Assembly (NCBI RefSeq): GCF_014397005.1 | Contig: NZ_JACGWS010000001.1 | Span: 248,001-312,000 of the forward strand | Direction of reading: 5' to 3' | Source of the DNA: Kordia aestuariivivens | Lineage (GTDB): Bacteria; Bacteroidota; Bacteroidia; Flavobacteriales; Flavobacteriaceae | DNA length: 64,000 nt | Part shown: in pieces, positions 1 to 9,003 of the stretch | Position numbering within the stretch: position 1 is the first letter of the stretch | How the letters are laid out: each line of letters opens with the position of its first letter | Notes under the pieces: model-generated | What the model saw: only the letters and a program-made list of their open reading frames with translations | What the model was told of the DNA's origin: nothing | Databases searched by the model: none | Program-made: the position numbers and the translations under genes

Positions 1-1009
1 CAGTTTCCAATAACTTTTCCACCATAAGGTGTAATTTTTTCAATTGCTTGTCCGAAATCGCTAAATATTTTTGTGCCTTTTCAGGGTTTTTTAAAGCGTC
101 AAAATGTTGAATAGCTTCCAAAGCAGTTGAAATTGTGGTAATTGGCGTTTTAAATTCGTGTGTAATATTGCTTATCAAATCATTCTTTATTTCCGCCAAT
201 TGCTTTTGTCGTCGAATCACGCGCAATAAATACAGCAAAGACGTAATAATTGCCAATGAAAGTAAGGTTGAAAGTAAAATTCCAAACATGCTTTTTTTCC
301 ATACTGTATTAGAAATATTAGCGTATTGCAACTCTAGCTTTTCGCCAGGTCTCAAGTATGCTGATTTCGCATTTGTTTTTAAGAATTTTTTCGGAAGTTG
401 CTCATTACTAACGGTATGAATAACCGTTTTGGCAACATATTGATTCAAGCGATATGGAACCGTAATTTGTTTTCGATCAAACTCAGTCGCTAAAAAAGAT
501 TGTAGTTTTTTAAAATCTAATGAATCTGCAGTAATAGAAATATATAAGGATGAAATTTCATCAAACAAACGAATGCTATCTCTTTTTTGTGATCCAAATG
601 AACGTGGAAATCTATTGATAATCTTGGCTTTTCCAGAAACAACCAGTGAATCTCCATCAAAACCTCCATTGTGCCTTTGCATTCTATCATCAATAATAAT
701 AGTTGCAGAATCGCGATAATTCTCAATATCAAGTCCAAAACGTTTAAATATCGAATCAAACTTTATATTACGAATCACTTCAGAATGTTCCATAGAATCA
801 CCACTACTGAAAATCATCACTTTTTCATTCTTGGCAAAATCTGCATAATACGCTTCTACAGCATTATCCAGGCTAATCTGAACCTGATTGATAAACTGTT
901 GTTTGTTGACTTGATAATTTTTGTAATTCCAATATACTTGTACAGCAATCGTAATCGCTATCGTAGCGATGATTCCGTATAAAACCCAAGAAGATTGTTT
1001 TTGCTGCAT
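1..1009 (-). CDS. Sensor histidine kinase, cut by the window edge
   Basis: Membrane sensor kinase that would autophosphorylate on His and pass the phosphate to a response regulator. The frame opens at ATG 1009 and stays open to base 1 (about 336 codons), so the C-terminal ATPase domain and stop lie outside the window. Visible: an N-terminal membrane segment (residues ~8-25), a ~215-residue presumably periplasmic region, a second membrane segment (~240-262), a short coiled linker, then the HisKA motif NITHEFKTP with the phosphoacceptor His at codon 284. The family assignment rests on this motif. The partner regulator is not in the window and is probably just beyond the left edge. A TTAAC-N5-TTAAC direct repeat lies in its upstream region (1064-1078), so autoregulation through an OmpR-type regulator is a reasonable inference. 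Confidence 0.9.
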   Translation of the reverse strand, partial: MQQKQSSWVLYGIIATIAITIAVQVYWNYKNYQVNKQQFINQVQISLDNAVEAYYADFAKNEKVMIFSSGDSMEHSEVIRNIKFDSIFKRFGLDIENYRDSATIIIDDRMQRHNGGFDGDSLVVSGKAKIINRFPRSFGSQKRDSIRLFDEISSLYISITADSLDFKKLQSFLATEFDRKQITVPYRLNQYVAKTVIHTVSNEQLPKKFLKTNAKSAYLRPGEKLELQYANISNTVWKKSMFGILLSTLLSLAIITSLLYLLRVIRRQKQLAEIKNDLISNITHEFKTPITTISTALEAIQHFDALKNPEKAQKYLAISDKQLKKLHLMVEKLLET

Positions 1010-1063
1010 ACTATTGTAATTACAATTCAAAAGTAAGGAGTTATTTATAATTACAACAATCGC

Positions 1064-1078
1064 TTAACACTCGTTAAC
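1064..1078 (+). promoter_or_regulatory. TTAAC-N5-TTAAC direct repeat, candidate response-regulator site
   Basis: TTAAC at 1064-1068 and 1074-1078 are separated by ACTCG, giving a 10-bp period typical of OmpR-family regulator sites. The same 15-mer occurs at 2769-2783 before the GLPGLI gene. It lies between the divergent kinase and lipoprotein genes. Binding by any protein is inferred. Confidence 0.45.
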
Positions 1079-1201
1079 AAAAAAACTATTTTTTAGAAAT
1101 GACGATTTTATGACAGAAAAATAATTTAGTAAAGTAGGAAAAATATGTTTATTTTTATATATTGATGCTGGAAAAAATAATATTATTAAAAATAATTAAG
1201 A

Positions 1202-1852
1202 ATGAAAAGAACAATTTTACTGATTTTAGTAGCGCAATTTTTCTTAATTGGTTGCAACCAAGAAGAAGTTTGTTACAGTTGCGATGAAAGCGTCGATGCT
1301 TTCGTAAAAGAAAATTTAAAAGCGATTCAACTGATGAATCGTGCAGACATTATTAACTATTCTAAAGAAAAACAGCGTGGAATATACAGAGCTTTATCGG
1401 CTGACAAGAAAAAAGAAATTTGGCAAGATAAATTCGTGCAAATAAATTCCTTAGATTTGAGTGATGGTGAGCGTGCATTGATGAATAAGTTTCAAGAATT
1501 TGTGAACAAAAAAGATTTTTCAAGCCCTATCACACATAAGGAAACAGGTTATCTGAATAGTTTGCGTGAAACAGGAATACAAAAATTCGGTTGGACACAA
1601 CGCTTTGTTGTAAGCGCATTTGGTTATTTAGAAAACATTGACCGAAGTGGAATCATCGTTGCAAGAGATGGTGATGGTGATCCAGTTTTTACAGATCCCG
1701 ATCCAAAACCAGATTGTGACTGTGATTGGGGATTAGGTTGTTTAGATGGACCTTGTGATGGGAGAGATGGTGCTTGTGATAAAACAGAAACGGGTTGTGG
1801 TTTTCTATTTTTTTATGAATGTGTCAGCCTTTGTAGACCAGATTTAGGATAA
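1202..1852 (+). CDS. Fulvocin C-related lipoprotein (bacteriocin-like C-terminus)
   Basis: 216-residue secreted lipoprotein with a signal peptide ending in the lipobox LIGC (Cys18). A helical, charged middle part (~30-130) is followed by an acidic linker and a cysteine-rich tail (residues 172-211) with eight cysteines: C172, C174, C180, C185, C192, C199, C207, C211, including the motif TGCG at 198-200. From memory, the number and order of these cysteines and the TGCG match the mature myxobacterial bacteriocin fulvocin C, which has four disulfides; this is an analogy to a known family (fulvocin C-related proteins), not a search result. The next gene starts 8 bp downstream and encodes a membrane protein with a thioredoxin domain, which could form the disulfides. 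Whether it is toxic or has another role is not shown by the sequence. Confidence 0.75.
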   Translation: MKRTILLILVAQFFLIGCNQEEVCYSCDESVDAFVKENLKAIQLMNRADIINYSKEKQRGIYRALSADKKKEIWQDKFVQINSLDLSDGERALMNKFQEFVNKKDFSSPITHKETGYLNSLRETGIQKFGWTQRFVVSAFGYLENIDRSGIIVARDGDGDPVFTDPDPKPDCDCDWGLGCLDGPCDGRDGACDKTETGCGFLFFYECVSLCRPDLG

Positions 1853-1859
1853 AAAAATA

Positions 1860-2708
1860 ATGACAAATAAAAAGAAAAAATATCTAAAATACTTTCTGAA
1901 TTCTATTTTAGGATTAACTATATATATCTTGATTGCTACTTTGTGTAATGGTAGATTCAGCTATACATTTCCTTTATTTAGTATATCATTGTTTATTTTG
2001 GGTTTTGTATTTGCTAAAAAAAATCAATCAACAGTTAGAAATATTAGCTTTATATTTTTGATGGAGTTATGCTTACTTTCAGTTTTAATTTTAGGTATTG
2101 AAAACGCAAAAGTAACATCTATCATTTTTTATTTAATTTTCATGCCACTATTTGTTTTTATGGGAAGTTGGGCTCGAAAACAAAAAATACAATTCTTATA
2201 TCTAGCAATAAGTTTATTCTTTCTAACTTTTCTAATTAAGCCAAATACAGGACACTATTTAAGAAACTTTTATGCAGACCTTAATACAAAGTTGCCAAAA
2301 ATATCATTCTATACATTAAACGAAGAAAAAGTAAATTTTACTAATGAAGTAACGATTATAGACTTATGGTCAACATCTTGTGCAGTTTGTTTTCGTAAAT
2401 TTCCTGAATTTGAAAAACTCAAACAAGAGTTTGAAGGAAATGACAAAATCCAATTTTATAGCGCAAATGTGCCGTTAAAAAATGATACACGCGAAAAAAC
2501 ATTGGCAACGATCAAGCGATTGAATTATGATTACGAAACCCTATTTGCTGAAAAGTTTGAAATGATTCGCGATAGTTTAGGAATCAATGGTTTTCCACAT
2601 TTATTAATCATAAAAAATGATACGATTCGCTACTTGGGCGATATGGAAACTGATAAAAAAATTGTGCTAACAAATACCCGAAATGTTATTCAGAATCTTT
2701 TAGAATAA
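1860..2708 (+). CDS. Membrane protein with C-terminal thioredoxin-like domain
   Basis: 282 residues. About five hydrophobic segments (residues ~11-29, 32-51, 62-80, 85-103, 111-126) are followed by a soluble TlpA/redoxin-like domain (~145-282) with the redox motif C174-A-V-C177 after the typical strand TIIDLWS. It also carries the later cis-Pro-type motif GFPHLLII. The domain probably faces the periplasm and acts as a thiol-disulfide oxidoreductase. It starts 8 bp after the cysteine-rich fulvocin C-like gene and is followed by a terminator, so the two form a short operon; disulfide formation or reduction in the partner is a sensible inference. The N-terminal part lacks a vitamin K epoxide reductase signature that I can recognise. 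Confidence 0.78.
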   Translation: MTNKKKKYLKYFLNSILGLTIYILIATLCNGRFSYTFPLFSISLFILGFVFAKKNQSTVRNISFIFLMELCLLSVLILGIENAKVTSIIFYLIFMPLFVFMGSWARKQKIQFLYLAISLFFLTFLIKPNTGHYLRNFYADLNTKLPKISFYTLNEEKVNFTNEVTIIDLWSTSCAVCFRKFPEFEKLKQEFEGNDKIQFYSANVPLKNDTREKTLATIKRLNYDYETLFAEKFEMIRDSLGINGFPHLLIIKNDTIRYLGDMETDKKIVLTNTRNVIQNLLE

Positions 2709-2729
2709 AAAATAAACACATACATTTAT

Positions 2730-2764
2730 AAAGTCTTTACAGTTATTTGTGAAGACTTTTTTTT
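2730..2764 (+). terminator. Rho-independent terminator
   Basis: AAAGTCTT (2730-2737) pairs with AAGACTTT (2752-2759), extended by ACA/TGT, and runs into eight T. It closes the fulvocin-like/thioredoxin operon. Confidence 0.75.
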
Positions 2765-2768
2765 GTGT

Positions 2769-2793
2769 TTAACACTCGTTAACGTTCATTAAC
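2769..2793 (+). promoter_or_regulatory. Three TTAAC repeats at 10-bp spacing before the GLPGLI operon
   Basis: TTAAC begins at 2769, 2779 and 2789, an exact 10-bp (one helical turn) period. The first two repeats with their spacer are identical to the copy at 1064-1078 upstream of the sensor kinase. They lie 57 bases before ATG 2850, where an activator of the promoter could bind. Regulator identity is inferred from site geometry only. Confidence 0.45.
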
Positions 2794-2849
2794 TATTAGC
2801 TAAATTTTTCTAGATCATATTTGTATCATCAAATTAGAAAACAAAAATT

Positions 2850-3707
2850 ATGAAAAACAACTATTTACAAACGGTCATTTTATTCGTTTTTATGCTTGTA
2901 AATGCTTTTCTCAACGCACAAGATTTTCAAGGTGTTGCAACCTATAAAACAAGTCGTAAAATGGACATTAAAATTGATAGCATGGCGCAAAGTCAAGGAA
3001 TTAATGAAGACATGCAAAAAAAGCTAAATGCAATGTTGCAAAAGCAATTTCAAAAAGAATACAAACTTACATTCAATGCTTCAGAATCTATTTATAAACA
3101 AGAAGGGAAATTGGCGGCGCCAGCACCTGGAAATGACGGAATGATGATTATGGTAATGGGCGATAGTGAATCGAAAGCGTTATACAAAAACACCAAGGAA
3201 AAGCGCTATGCGAACAAAGAAGATATCATGGGAAAGGTATTTTTAATTCAAGATTCTTTAGAGAAGAAAGATTGGAAACTAGAAAGCGAAACAAAATTTA
3301 TTGGGCAATACACATGTTACAAGGCAACGCGTACGACGGAAATTGAAAGAATGACATCAACTTCTATCAATGATACTGTTGATGACGAACCAAAAAGAAC
3401 CAAAGAGACCATTACCATTACAGCCTGGTATACACTTGACATTCCAGTGAATACAGGTCCAGGAATGTATTGGGGATTGCCAGGATTGATACTGGAAGTA
3501 AACGATGGAACAGAAACAATTGTTTGCAGTAAAATTGTATTAAACCCGAAAGATAAAATCACGATCAAAGAACCAACAAAAGGTAAAAAAGTGAATCAGG
3601 CTGCGTTTGAAAAAATCATGGAGAAAAAGTCAAAAGAAATGATGGAACGTTACCGTGGCAATCGCAGAGATGGTGAAGATGGTATGAGAATTGAAATTAG
3701 AGGATAA
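2850..3707 (+). CDS. GLPGLI family protein
   Basis: 285-residue secreted protein with a signal peptide ending near the AQ at 23-24. The family-defining motif GLPGLI is present inside GPGMYWGLPGLILEVNDG at about residues 207-223, preceded by the typical AWYTLDIPV. The family is restricted to Bacteroidota and its function is unknown; members are commonly found next to TonB-receptor-like proteins, as here. It is first in a run of four genes ending with a TonB-receptor-like protein. A second paralogue lies at 5038-5925. The role is presumably envelope-associated, but nothing in the sequence shows a catalytic centre. Confidence 0.88.
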   Translation: MKNNYLQTVILFVFMLVNAFLNAQDFQGVATYKTSRKMDIKIDSMAQSQGINEDMQKKLNAMLQKQFQKEYKLTFNASESIYKQEGKLAAPAPGNDGMMIMVMGDSESKALYKNTKEKRYANKEDIMGKVFLIQDSLEKKDWKLESETKFIGQYTCYKATRTTEIERMTSTSINDTVDDEPKRTKETITITAWYTLDIPVNTGPGMYWGLPGLILEVNDGTETIVCSKIVLNPKDKITIKEPTKGKKVNQAAFEKIMEKKSKEMMERYRGNRRDGEDGMRIEIRG

Positions 3708-3711
3708 AAAT

Positions 3712-4896
3712 ATGAAAATTCACCTAAAATATCATTGCGTACTATTTGTAAGCTATTTGTTAGGATTTACAGCAGCACTACAAGCACAAGTAGCTACGAT
3801 TCCTTTTGAGAGTGATGGATTAATGTACATCAAAGTAAAAGTGAATGATCATGCAGAACCACTGAATTTCGTTTTTGATACTGGCGCGTCTACAGCCGTA
3901 TTGGATGAAAAAGTAGCGAAGGAAATTGGCATAACTGCTGACTATCAACAACCAGCAGCAGGCGCCGCAGGAACCGAAATGTATAACATTGCTTTGTCTC
4001 AAAAATTGCACATTCAAGATATTACGTTAGCAGATGCGCATGTAGTATTAGTCGATTTAGATCGATTGTCGAAACGCGGCAATCAAAGAATTGATGGAAT
4101 CATTGGCTATAACATTATGCAACACTATGTAACTCACATTGATTATGATCAGCAAGAAATAAAACTGTATAAAAATGTGGATGATATCGCAGCTGTGGAT
4201 GCATATAAAATGTTGCCTGTATCATTAGGTTATGCGTCTATTCCGCAAGTTGAACTTGAATTTACACTAAAAAATAACAAAAAATTTAAAGGAAGTTTTC
4301 TATTCGATTCTGGCGCAAATATGACCTTTTTACTCAATACGCCTTTTGTAAAAGCGAACAATATAGAAACGCTCATTGGAAAAACAATTGAAAATAAAGC
4401 GGAAAGCTTAACGACTTCTTCAAGTTTTAAAATTGGAAACGTAACAAATGTACAATTGGGAGATTTTAAATTTGGTGAAATGCCAATCGATTTATCAAAC
4501 AGTACATCGGGTGTGATGGCTTCGGAAGCGTACGCAGGAATTTTGGGTGTAAAAATCATTCAACGATTTCATATTATTTTAGATTATAAAAATCAAAAAA
4601 TCTATCTAAAACCCAACAAAAGTTACGCAAACGAATTTGAGTTTCCACGAAGTGGCATTTCGATAGAAAAAGAAGCGGATAAAATCAAAATTTCAAATGT
4701 CGTAAAAGTATCTGAAGCATACCAAAAAGGAATTCGAGAAGGCGATCAATTGCTTGAAATTGATGAAGTTGTAGTGAATGATACACGCAAGTGTCGTGAA
4801 TTGTTAAAGCAGAAAGATACAAGTGTGAAACTCAAACTAAAAGATGAAAAAGGCGAAGTGAAAACCGTCATAATTTTCTTGAAACGACTCATTTAG
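3712..4896 (+). CDS. Secreted retropepsin-like aspartyl protease with PDZ domain
   Basis: I place the start at ATG 3712, four bases after the previous stop, because a signal peptide begins there; the in-frame TTG at 3691 would overlap the upstream gene and bury the signal peptide. The 394-residue protein has two aspartyl protease half-sites, FDTGAS (Asp56) and FDSGAN (Asp199), so one chain could form the two-lobed active site. A C-terminal PDZ domain (~310-390) contains the stretch around EGDQLLEIDEV, normally used to bind protein C-termini. It probably acts in the periplasm or envelope on unknown substrates, and is co-transcribed with the GLPGLI gene upstream. Confidence 0.85.
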   Translation: MKIHLKYHCVLFVSYLLGFTAALQAQVATIPFESDGLMYIKVKVNDHAEPLNFVFDTGASTAVLDEKVAKEIGITADYQQPAAGAAGTEMYNIALSQKLHIQDITLADAHVVLVDLDRLSKRGNQRIDGIIGYNIMQHYVTHIDYDQQEIKLYKNVDDIAAVDAYKMLPVSLGYASIPQVELEFTLKNNKKFKGSFLFDSGANMTFLLNTPFVKANNIETLIGKTIENKAESLTTSSSFKIGNVTNVQLGDFKFGEMPIDLSNSTSGVMASEAYAGILGVKIIQRFHIILDYKNQKIYLKPNKSYANEFEFPRSGISIEKEADKIKISNVVKVSEAYQKGIREGDQLLEIDEVVVNDTRKCRELLKQKDTSVKLKLKDEKGEVKTVIIFLKRLI

Positions 4897-5037
4897 CTGT
4901 CATTTTAAGAAAACCTTAACAAAATAGAGTTAAACTTAAAGAGAAAACAAAGGTCTAAATAAAGTTAAAAGTGTAACTTTTTACCCTGTTATGTACTAAC
5001 ATGACAAGAATTATAAAAACACATAAAGACCTAATAA

Positions 5038-5925
5038 ATGAAACGTATTTTACTTTGGAGCTTACTTTTATGTACAGTTAATGTATTCGCTCAAAATTTT
5101 CAAGGAAAAGCTTACTACCAATCTAAAACGACCATGGAGACGAATTGGGGCGGTAGAGAACTATCAGAAGAACAGAAAAAGCGAATTAAAGAACGCATGA
5201 AAGGCTTCTTAGAAAAAGTATACATATTAGATTTTGGAAGAACTGCTTCTGTATATAAAGAAGAAGAAAAAATTTCAGCGCCAGGACAAGGCGGAGGCGG
5301 TGGATTTGGTAGAATGATGATGGGAAGCTTTACACAAGGACGACAATACAAAGATGTTCAAAAAGGTGTGCTCATGGAATCGAAAGAATTCTTTGGAAAA
5401 AAATTCTTAATCAAAGACAGTTTGCCAAAACTAGAGTGGAAAATGGAAGGCGAAACCAAGCAAATTGGAAAATACCTTTGTTTTAAAGCAACGGCACTAA
5501 AAAAAGTAGACGAACTAGATTTCACGAGTATGCGTCGAAGAGATCGTAAAAAAGATGAAGACAAAACGGCTGAAGAGAAAAAACAAGATTCTATAAAAGC
5601 TGCAAAAGATCCGTTTAGTCAAGTTGAAATTCCAAAGGAAATCTTAGTAACAGCTTGGTATACTTTAGACATTCCTGTAAATCAAGGTCCAGGAGAATAT
5701 TGGGGATTGCCAGGATTAATTTTAGAAGTAAACGCATATAAAACAACGATTTTATGTTCTAAAATTGTAATGAATCCAGAAGAAAAGGACCCAATTGAGG
5801 AACCAACAAAAGGACAAGAAGTTACACGTAAAGAATACAACGAAATTGTAAAAACGAAAATGCAAGAAATGCGCGACATGTATCGTGGACGCGGCGGTCG
5901 TGGAGGACGAGGCGGAAGAGGATAA
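5038..5925 (+). CDS. GLPGLI family protein, second paralogue
   Basis: 295 residues, signal peptide ending FAQN at about residue 20, and the family motif within GPGEYWGLPGLILEV, preceded by AWYTLDIPV exactly as in the 2850 gene. It differs by a glycine-rich loop (residues ~82-95), a lysine/aspartate-rich insert (~163-190) and a C-terminal Gly/Arg repeat (GRGGRGGRGGRG), which could be flexible or nucleic-acid/lipid-binding. It lies 41 bp before the TonB-receptor-like gene, so the pair is likely an operon. Function unknown for the family. Confidence 0.87.
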   Translation: MKRILLWSLLLCTVNVFAQNFQGKAYYQSKTTMETNWGGRELSEEQKKRIKERMKGFLEKVYILDFGRTASVYKEEEKISAPGQGGGGGFGRMMMGSFTQGRQYKDVQKGVLMESKEFFGKKFLIKDSLPKLEWKMEGETKQIGKYLCFKATALKKVDELDFTSMRRRDRKKDEDKTAEEKKQDSIKAAKDPFSQVEIPKEILVTAWYTLDIPVNQGPGEYWGLPGLILEVNAYKTTILCSKIVMNPEEKDPIEEPTKGQEVTRKEYNEIVKTKMQEMRDMYRGRGGRGGRGGRG

Positions 5926-5966
5926 ATCTTCGCCTCACCAGCAACTAATCAGAAGAAAAAAAACCA

Positions 5967-8684
5967 ATGAAAAATATACTATTTGTGCTGCTATGTTTCA
6001 TAGCACAGGCAACTACTGCCCAAATTAAACTGGAAGGTGTTGTAAAAGATACACTCGGAAAGCCTTTGGAACTTGCCAATGTGATTGCATTGAACAAAGC
6101 AACCAATACATTAGAATCTTACGGGATTACCAATAATGAAGGACGTTTTAGGCTTTCGCTCAAAAAAAACACGACCTATTTATTAAAAGTAAGTTACATC
6201 GGATTGGCAACGATTAATGATTCATTGACAACAAAAGAAGCTGACATTACAAAAAACTTTGCAATGAAAGCGGACAATAAACTAGATGCTGTACAACTTA
6301 CATACGAAATGCCCGTAACCATAAAAGGCGATACAATTATCTACAATGCGGATTCCTTTAAAAATGGTTCCGAAAAAAAGTTGGGTGATGTTTTAAAAAA
6401 ATTGCCCGGTGTAGAAGTCGATGATGAAGGAGAAATAACGGTAGAAGGAAAGAACGTGACCAAAGTAATGGTGGAAGGAAAAGAATTTTTTGATGGCGAT
6501 AGTAAATTAGCCACTAAAAATATTCCCGCTGATGCCGTTGATAAAGTTGAAGTCTTAAAAAACAGCAACGAAGTAGGACAACTCAGAGGACTTGGAAACG
6601 ATCAGGATAATGTGATGATTAACATTAAACTGAAAGAAGGAAAGAAAAACTTTTGGTTTGGAGAAATTACCGCCGGATTAGGTCCAGATGAACGTTACAT
6701 TGCCAATCCACGATTATTCTATTACAGTCCAGAATACAGCATCAATATCATTACAGATTTTAACAATATTGGCGCAATTCCGTTTACACGACGTGATTAT
6801 TTTAAATTTTCGGGCGGATTCAGAAATACATCCAGAAATACAGGAACAAACTTCAATGTAGCTTCCAGTGATATAGGATTTTTAACCTTGCAAAACAACA
6901 GAGCAAAATCAATCGATTCTAAATTTGGAGCCGCAAACTTCAGTTATTCACCAAAGAAAACATGGGACATTAGCGGTTTTGCAATCTATTCAGGTTCACG
7001 AACAGAATTACAGCAAAATAACATTAATAATTATATTGATGAAAGCACACCTGATGAAATCACGGAGACAAATACAAAGCAGAAAAGCGATTTAGGATTG
7101 TTCAAACTAAGCACAAGTTACAAGCCAAATTCCAACAATCAAATGGATTATGATTTCTTCGCTAAAATATCGAAACAAAGCGAACGACAAGATTTCTTTT
7201 CTTCCTTATTAGGTGATATTGACGAAAATCAGTCTCAGAATCCGTATAGTATCAATCAGAATTTCAACTATTATTATACCTTAAACGATAACAATATTTT
7301 TGCTTTTGAAGCACAACATTTATTACAAGATGAAGATCCTTTTTACAATGCAAAATTGACGCAAAGTGATCAATTTCGCTTTACAGATGTTTTAGGATTA
7401 AACACATCACAATCGTTTTTAGACATTGCACAAGACAAACGTGTAAAAACCTATAAGTTTGATGCACGATTGGATTATTGGTACGTGTTGAATCAAAAAA
7501 GTAACATCAACATTACTGCTGGAACGACCTTAAGTACACAGCAGTTTGATTCTGAAATCTATCAATTTTTAGATAGTGGAAGCAAGTTGCCATTGATCAA
7601 TCCGCAAGGAGACGTGATCAATGATGTAAAATATAATTTTAGCGATACCTATTTAGGAGTACACTATAAATTAAAATCTGGAAAATTCACCTTTACACCC
7701 GGAATTACAGCGCATGCATACAGTACCAAGAATGTACAATTTGGTTCAGAATTTCAAGAAACATTCACGCGTTTCTTACCAGATTTAAACGTTCGGCTAC
7801 AATTGAAAAATTCTGAAAATATCAACTTTAATTATCAAATGCAAACAGATTTTACAGATGTAAATCGACTGGCAGAAGGTGTTGTTTTTAATAACTATAA
7901 TTCCTTATTCGCGGGAAACAGAACACTTGAAAACGCACTGTCGCACAACTTAAACTTGAGTTATTTTAGTTTTAATTTGTTTAATTATACAAACATATTT
8001 GCCTTCTTAAATTACAACAAACGTGTAGATCCAATCCGAAATCGTTCACAATTCTTAACGATTCCAGGCGCAAATCCAGGTGATCCAGATGTGTTGAGTA
8101 CAAACAGTGTTTCGTCACCTTTCAACTCTAACTTTGCAGATGAAACCTTCTCGGCAAACGGACGATTTGAACGTACGTTTGGAAAACTAAAAGCTTCCAT
8201 TGGTGGAAACTTCGCGGTATCGAAATTTACACAAGAAATTAACGGAAATAAAAGTGTGAATGAATCCTTTACACAATCATATCGAACCCGATTTAGCACA
8301 AACTTTAGAGACGCACCAAACATTGAAGTTGGTTACAATTTAACGATCAACGAGTACGATCAGGGAAATAATACAAACCGATTCATTACCAACAGTCCGT
8401 TTGTAAATGTAGATGCATATTTCTTGAAGAGTTTCATCTTTACAGCAGATTATTCGTATAATAACTATAAAAGCGAAGAACGAACCATTAACAGTTATAG
8501 TTTCTTAAAAGCGGAATTATCATATCAAAAGAAAGATAGCAAATGGGAATATACCGTAAGTGGAACCAACTTATTAAATACAAAATCGTTGAATCAAGAC
8601 AATTCAAATGACTTCTTAACAAGTACCAGCGAATATTTCATTCAGCCGCGGTATGTTATATTGAGTTTGAAGTATAATTTGTAA
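5967..8684 (+). CDS. TonB-dependent receptor-like outer membrane beta-barrel protein
   Basis: 905 residues. Signal peptide (1-18), then a carboxypeptidase regulatory-like domain (~20-100, with LEGVVKDTLGKPLELANV), a plug-like region (~110-210, containing KKLPGVEVDDEGEI and GKEFFDGDS), and a long alternating-aromatic beta barrel to the C-terminus. No clear TonB box was recognised, so it may belong to the Bacteroidota outer-membrane beta-barrel family that resembles TonB-dependent receptors rather than being an active transporter. Placement right behind GLPGLI genes is the usual arrangement. Substrate unknown. The gene ends before a strong terminator. Confidence 0.85.
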   Translation: MKNILFVLLCFIAQATTAQIKLEGVVKDTLGKPLELANVIALNKATNTLESYGITNNEGRFRLSLKKNTTYLLKVSYIGLATINDSLTTKEADITKNFAMKADNKLDAVQLTYEMPVTIKGDTIIYNADSFKNGSEKKLGDVLKKLPGVEVDDEGEITVEGKNVTKVMVEGKEFFDGDSKLATKNIPADAVDKVEVLKNSNEVGQLRGLGNDQDNVMINIKLKEGKKNFWFGEITAGLGPDERYIANPRLFYYSPEYSINIITDFNNIGAIPFTRRDYFKFSGGFRNTSRNTGTNFNVASSDIGFLTLQNNRAKSIDSKFGAANFSYSPKKTWDISGFAIYSGSRTELQQNNINNYIDESTPDEITETNTKQKSDLGLFKLSTSYKPNSNNQMDYDFFAKISKQSERQDFFSSLLGDIDENQSQNPYSINQNFNYYYTLNDNNIFAFEAQHLLQDEDPFYNAKLTQSDQFRFTDVLGLNTSQSFLDIAQDKRVKTYKFDARLDYWYVLNQKSNINITAGTTLSTQQFDSEIYQFLDSGSKLPLINPQGDVINDVKYNFSDTYLGVHYKLKSGKFTFTPGITAHAYSTKNVQFGSEFQETFTRFLPDLNVRLQLKNSENINFNYQMQTDFTDVNRLAEGVVFNNYNSLFAGNRTLENALSHNLNLSYFSFNLFNYTNIFAFLNYNKRVDPIRNRSQFLTIPGANPGDPDVLSTNSVSSPFNSNFADETFSANGRFERTFGKLKASIGGNFAVSKFTQEINGNKSVNESFTQSYRTRFSTNFRDAPNIEVGYNLTINEYDQGNNTNRFITNSPFVNVDAYFLKSFIFTADYSYNNYKSEERTINSYSFLKAELSYQKKDSKWEYTVSGTNLLNTKSLNQDNSNDFLTSTSEYFIQPRYVILSLKYNL

Positions 8685-8743
8685 TAGACATTGTTTTCAT
8701 TCCTGCGAAGGCAGGAACCAAAAAAACGATATTTAAAAATCAA

Positions 8744-8780
8744 AAGCCTTTCTGATGTTACTCAGAAAGGCTTCCTTTTT
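8744..8780 (+). terminator. Strong rho-independent terminator
   Basis: Perfect 12-bp stem AAGCCTTTCTGA (8744-8755) and TCAGAAAGGCTT (8762-8773), six-base loop, followed by CC and a T-run. It ends the GLPGLI/TonB-like unit. Just before it, TTCCTGC/GCAGGAA around 8700-8716 forms a small palindrome. Confidence 0.9.
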
Positions 8781-8932
8781 AAGAAAATAATTAAAAAACC
8801 GCAATATTTTTATAAGTACGCTACAACGTAGCAAAATGTTTTCGATTCTTTTAATTAGATAACAAAACCTCAAAAAGGTTGCGTCAATACTTGAGAAAAT
8901 TTCTTTTCTAAGTCGTTATTTGATGAGTACTA

Positions 8933-8975
8933 AAAAACACCGAGCAAAACAGTTTTTGTTTCATTCGGTGTTTTT
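8933..8975 (-). terminator. Terminator for the leftward gene at 9004
   Basis: AAAAACACCGA (8933-8943) pairs with TCGGTGTTTTT (8965-8975), with further pairing CAAAAC/GTTTTTG inside the loop. It has T-runs on either strand, so it could act in both directions. The rest of 8685-9003 holds nothing else that I recognise. Confidence 0.75.
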
Positions 8976-9003
8976 AAGCAATATTTTTTTAAAAGAATTA
9001 GAA

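Noticed and set aside
3691-3711. TTG start for the aspartyl protease
   Set aside because: It would overlap the preceding gene and displace the signal peptide from the N-terminus.
8699-8719. TTCCTGCGAAGGCAGGAA as a terminator
   Set aside because: No T-run follows; it is better seen as a short interspersed palindrome (a similar one is at ~36000).
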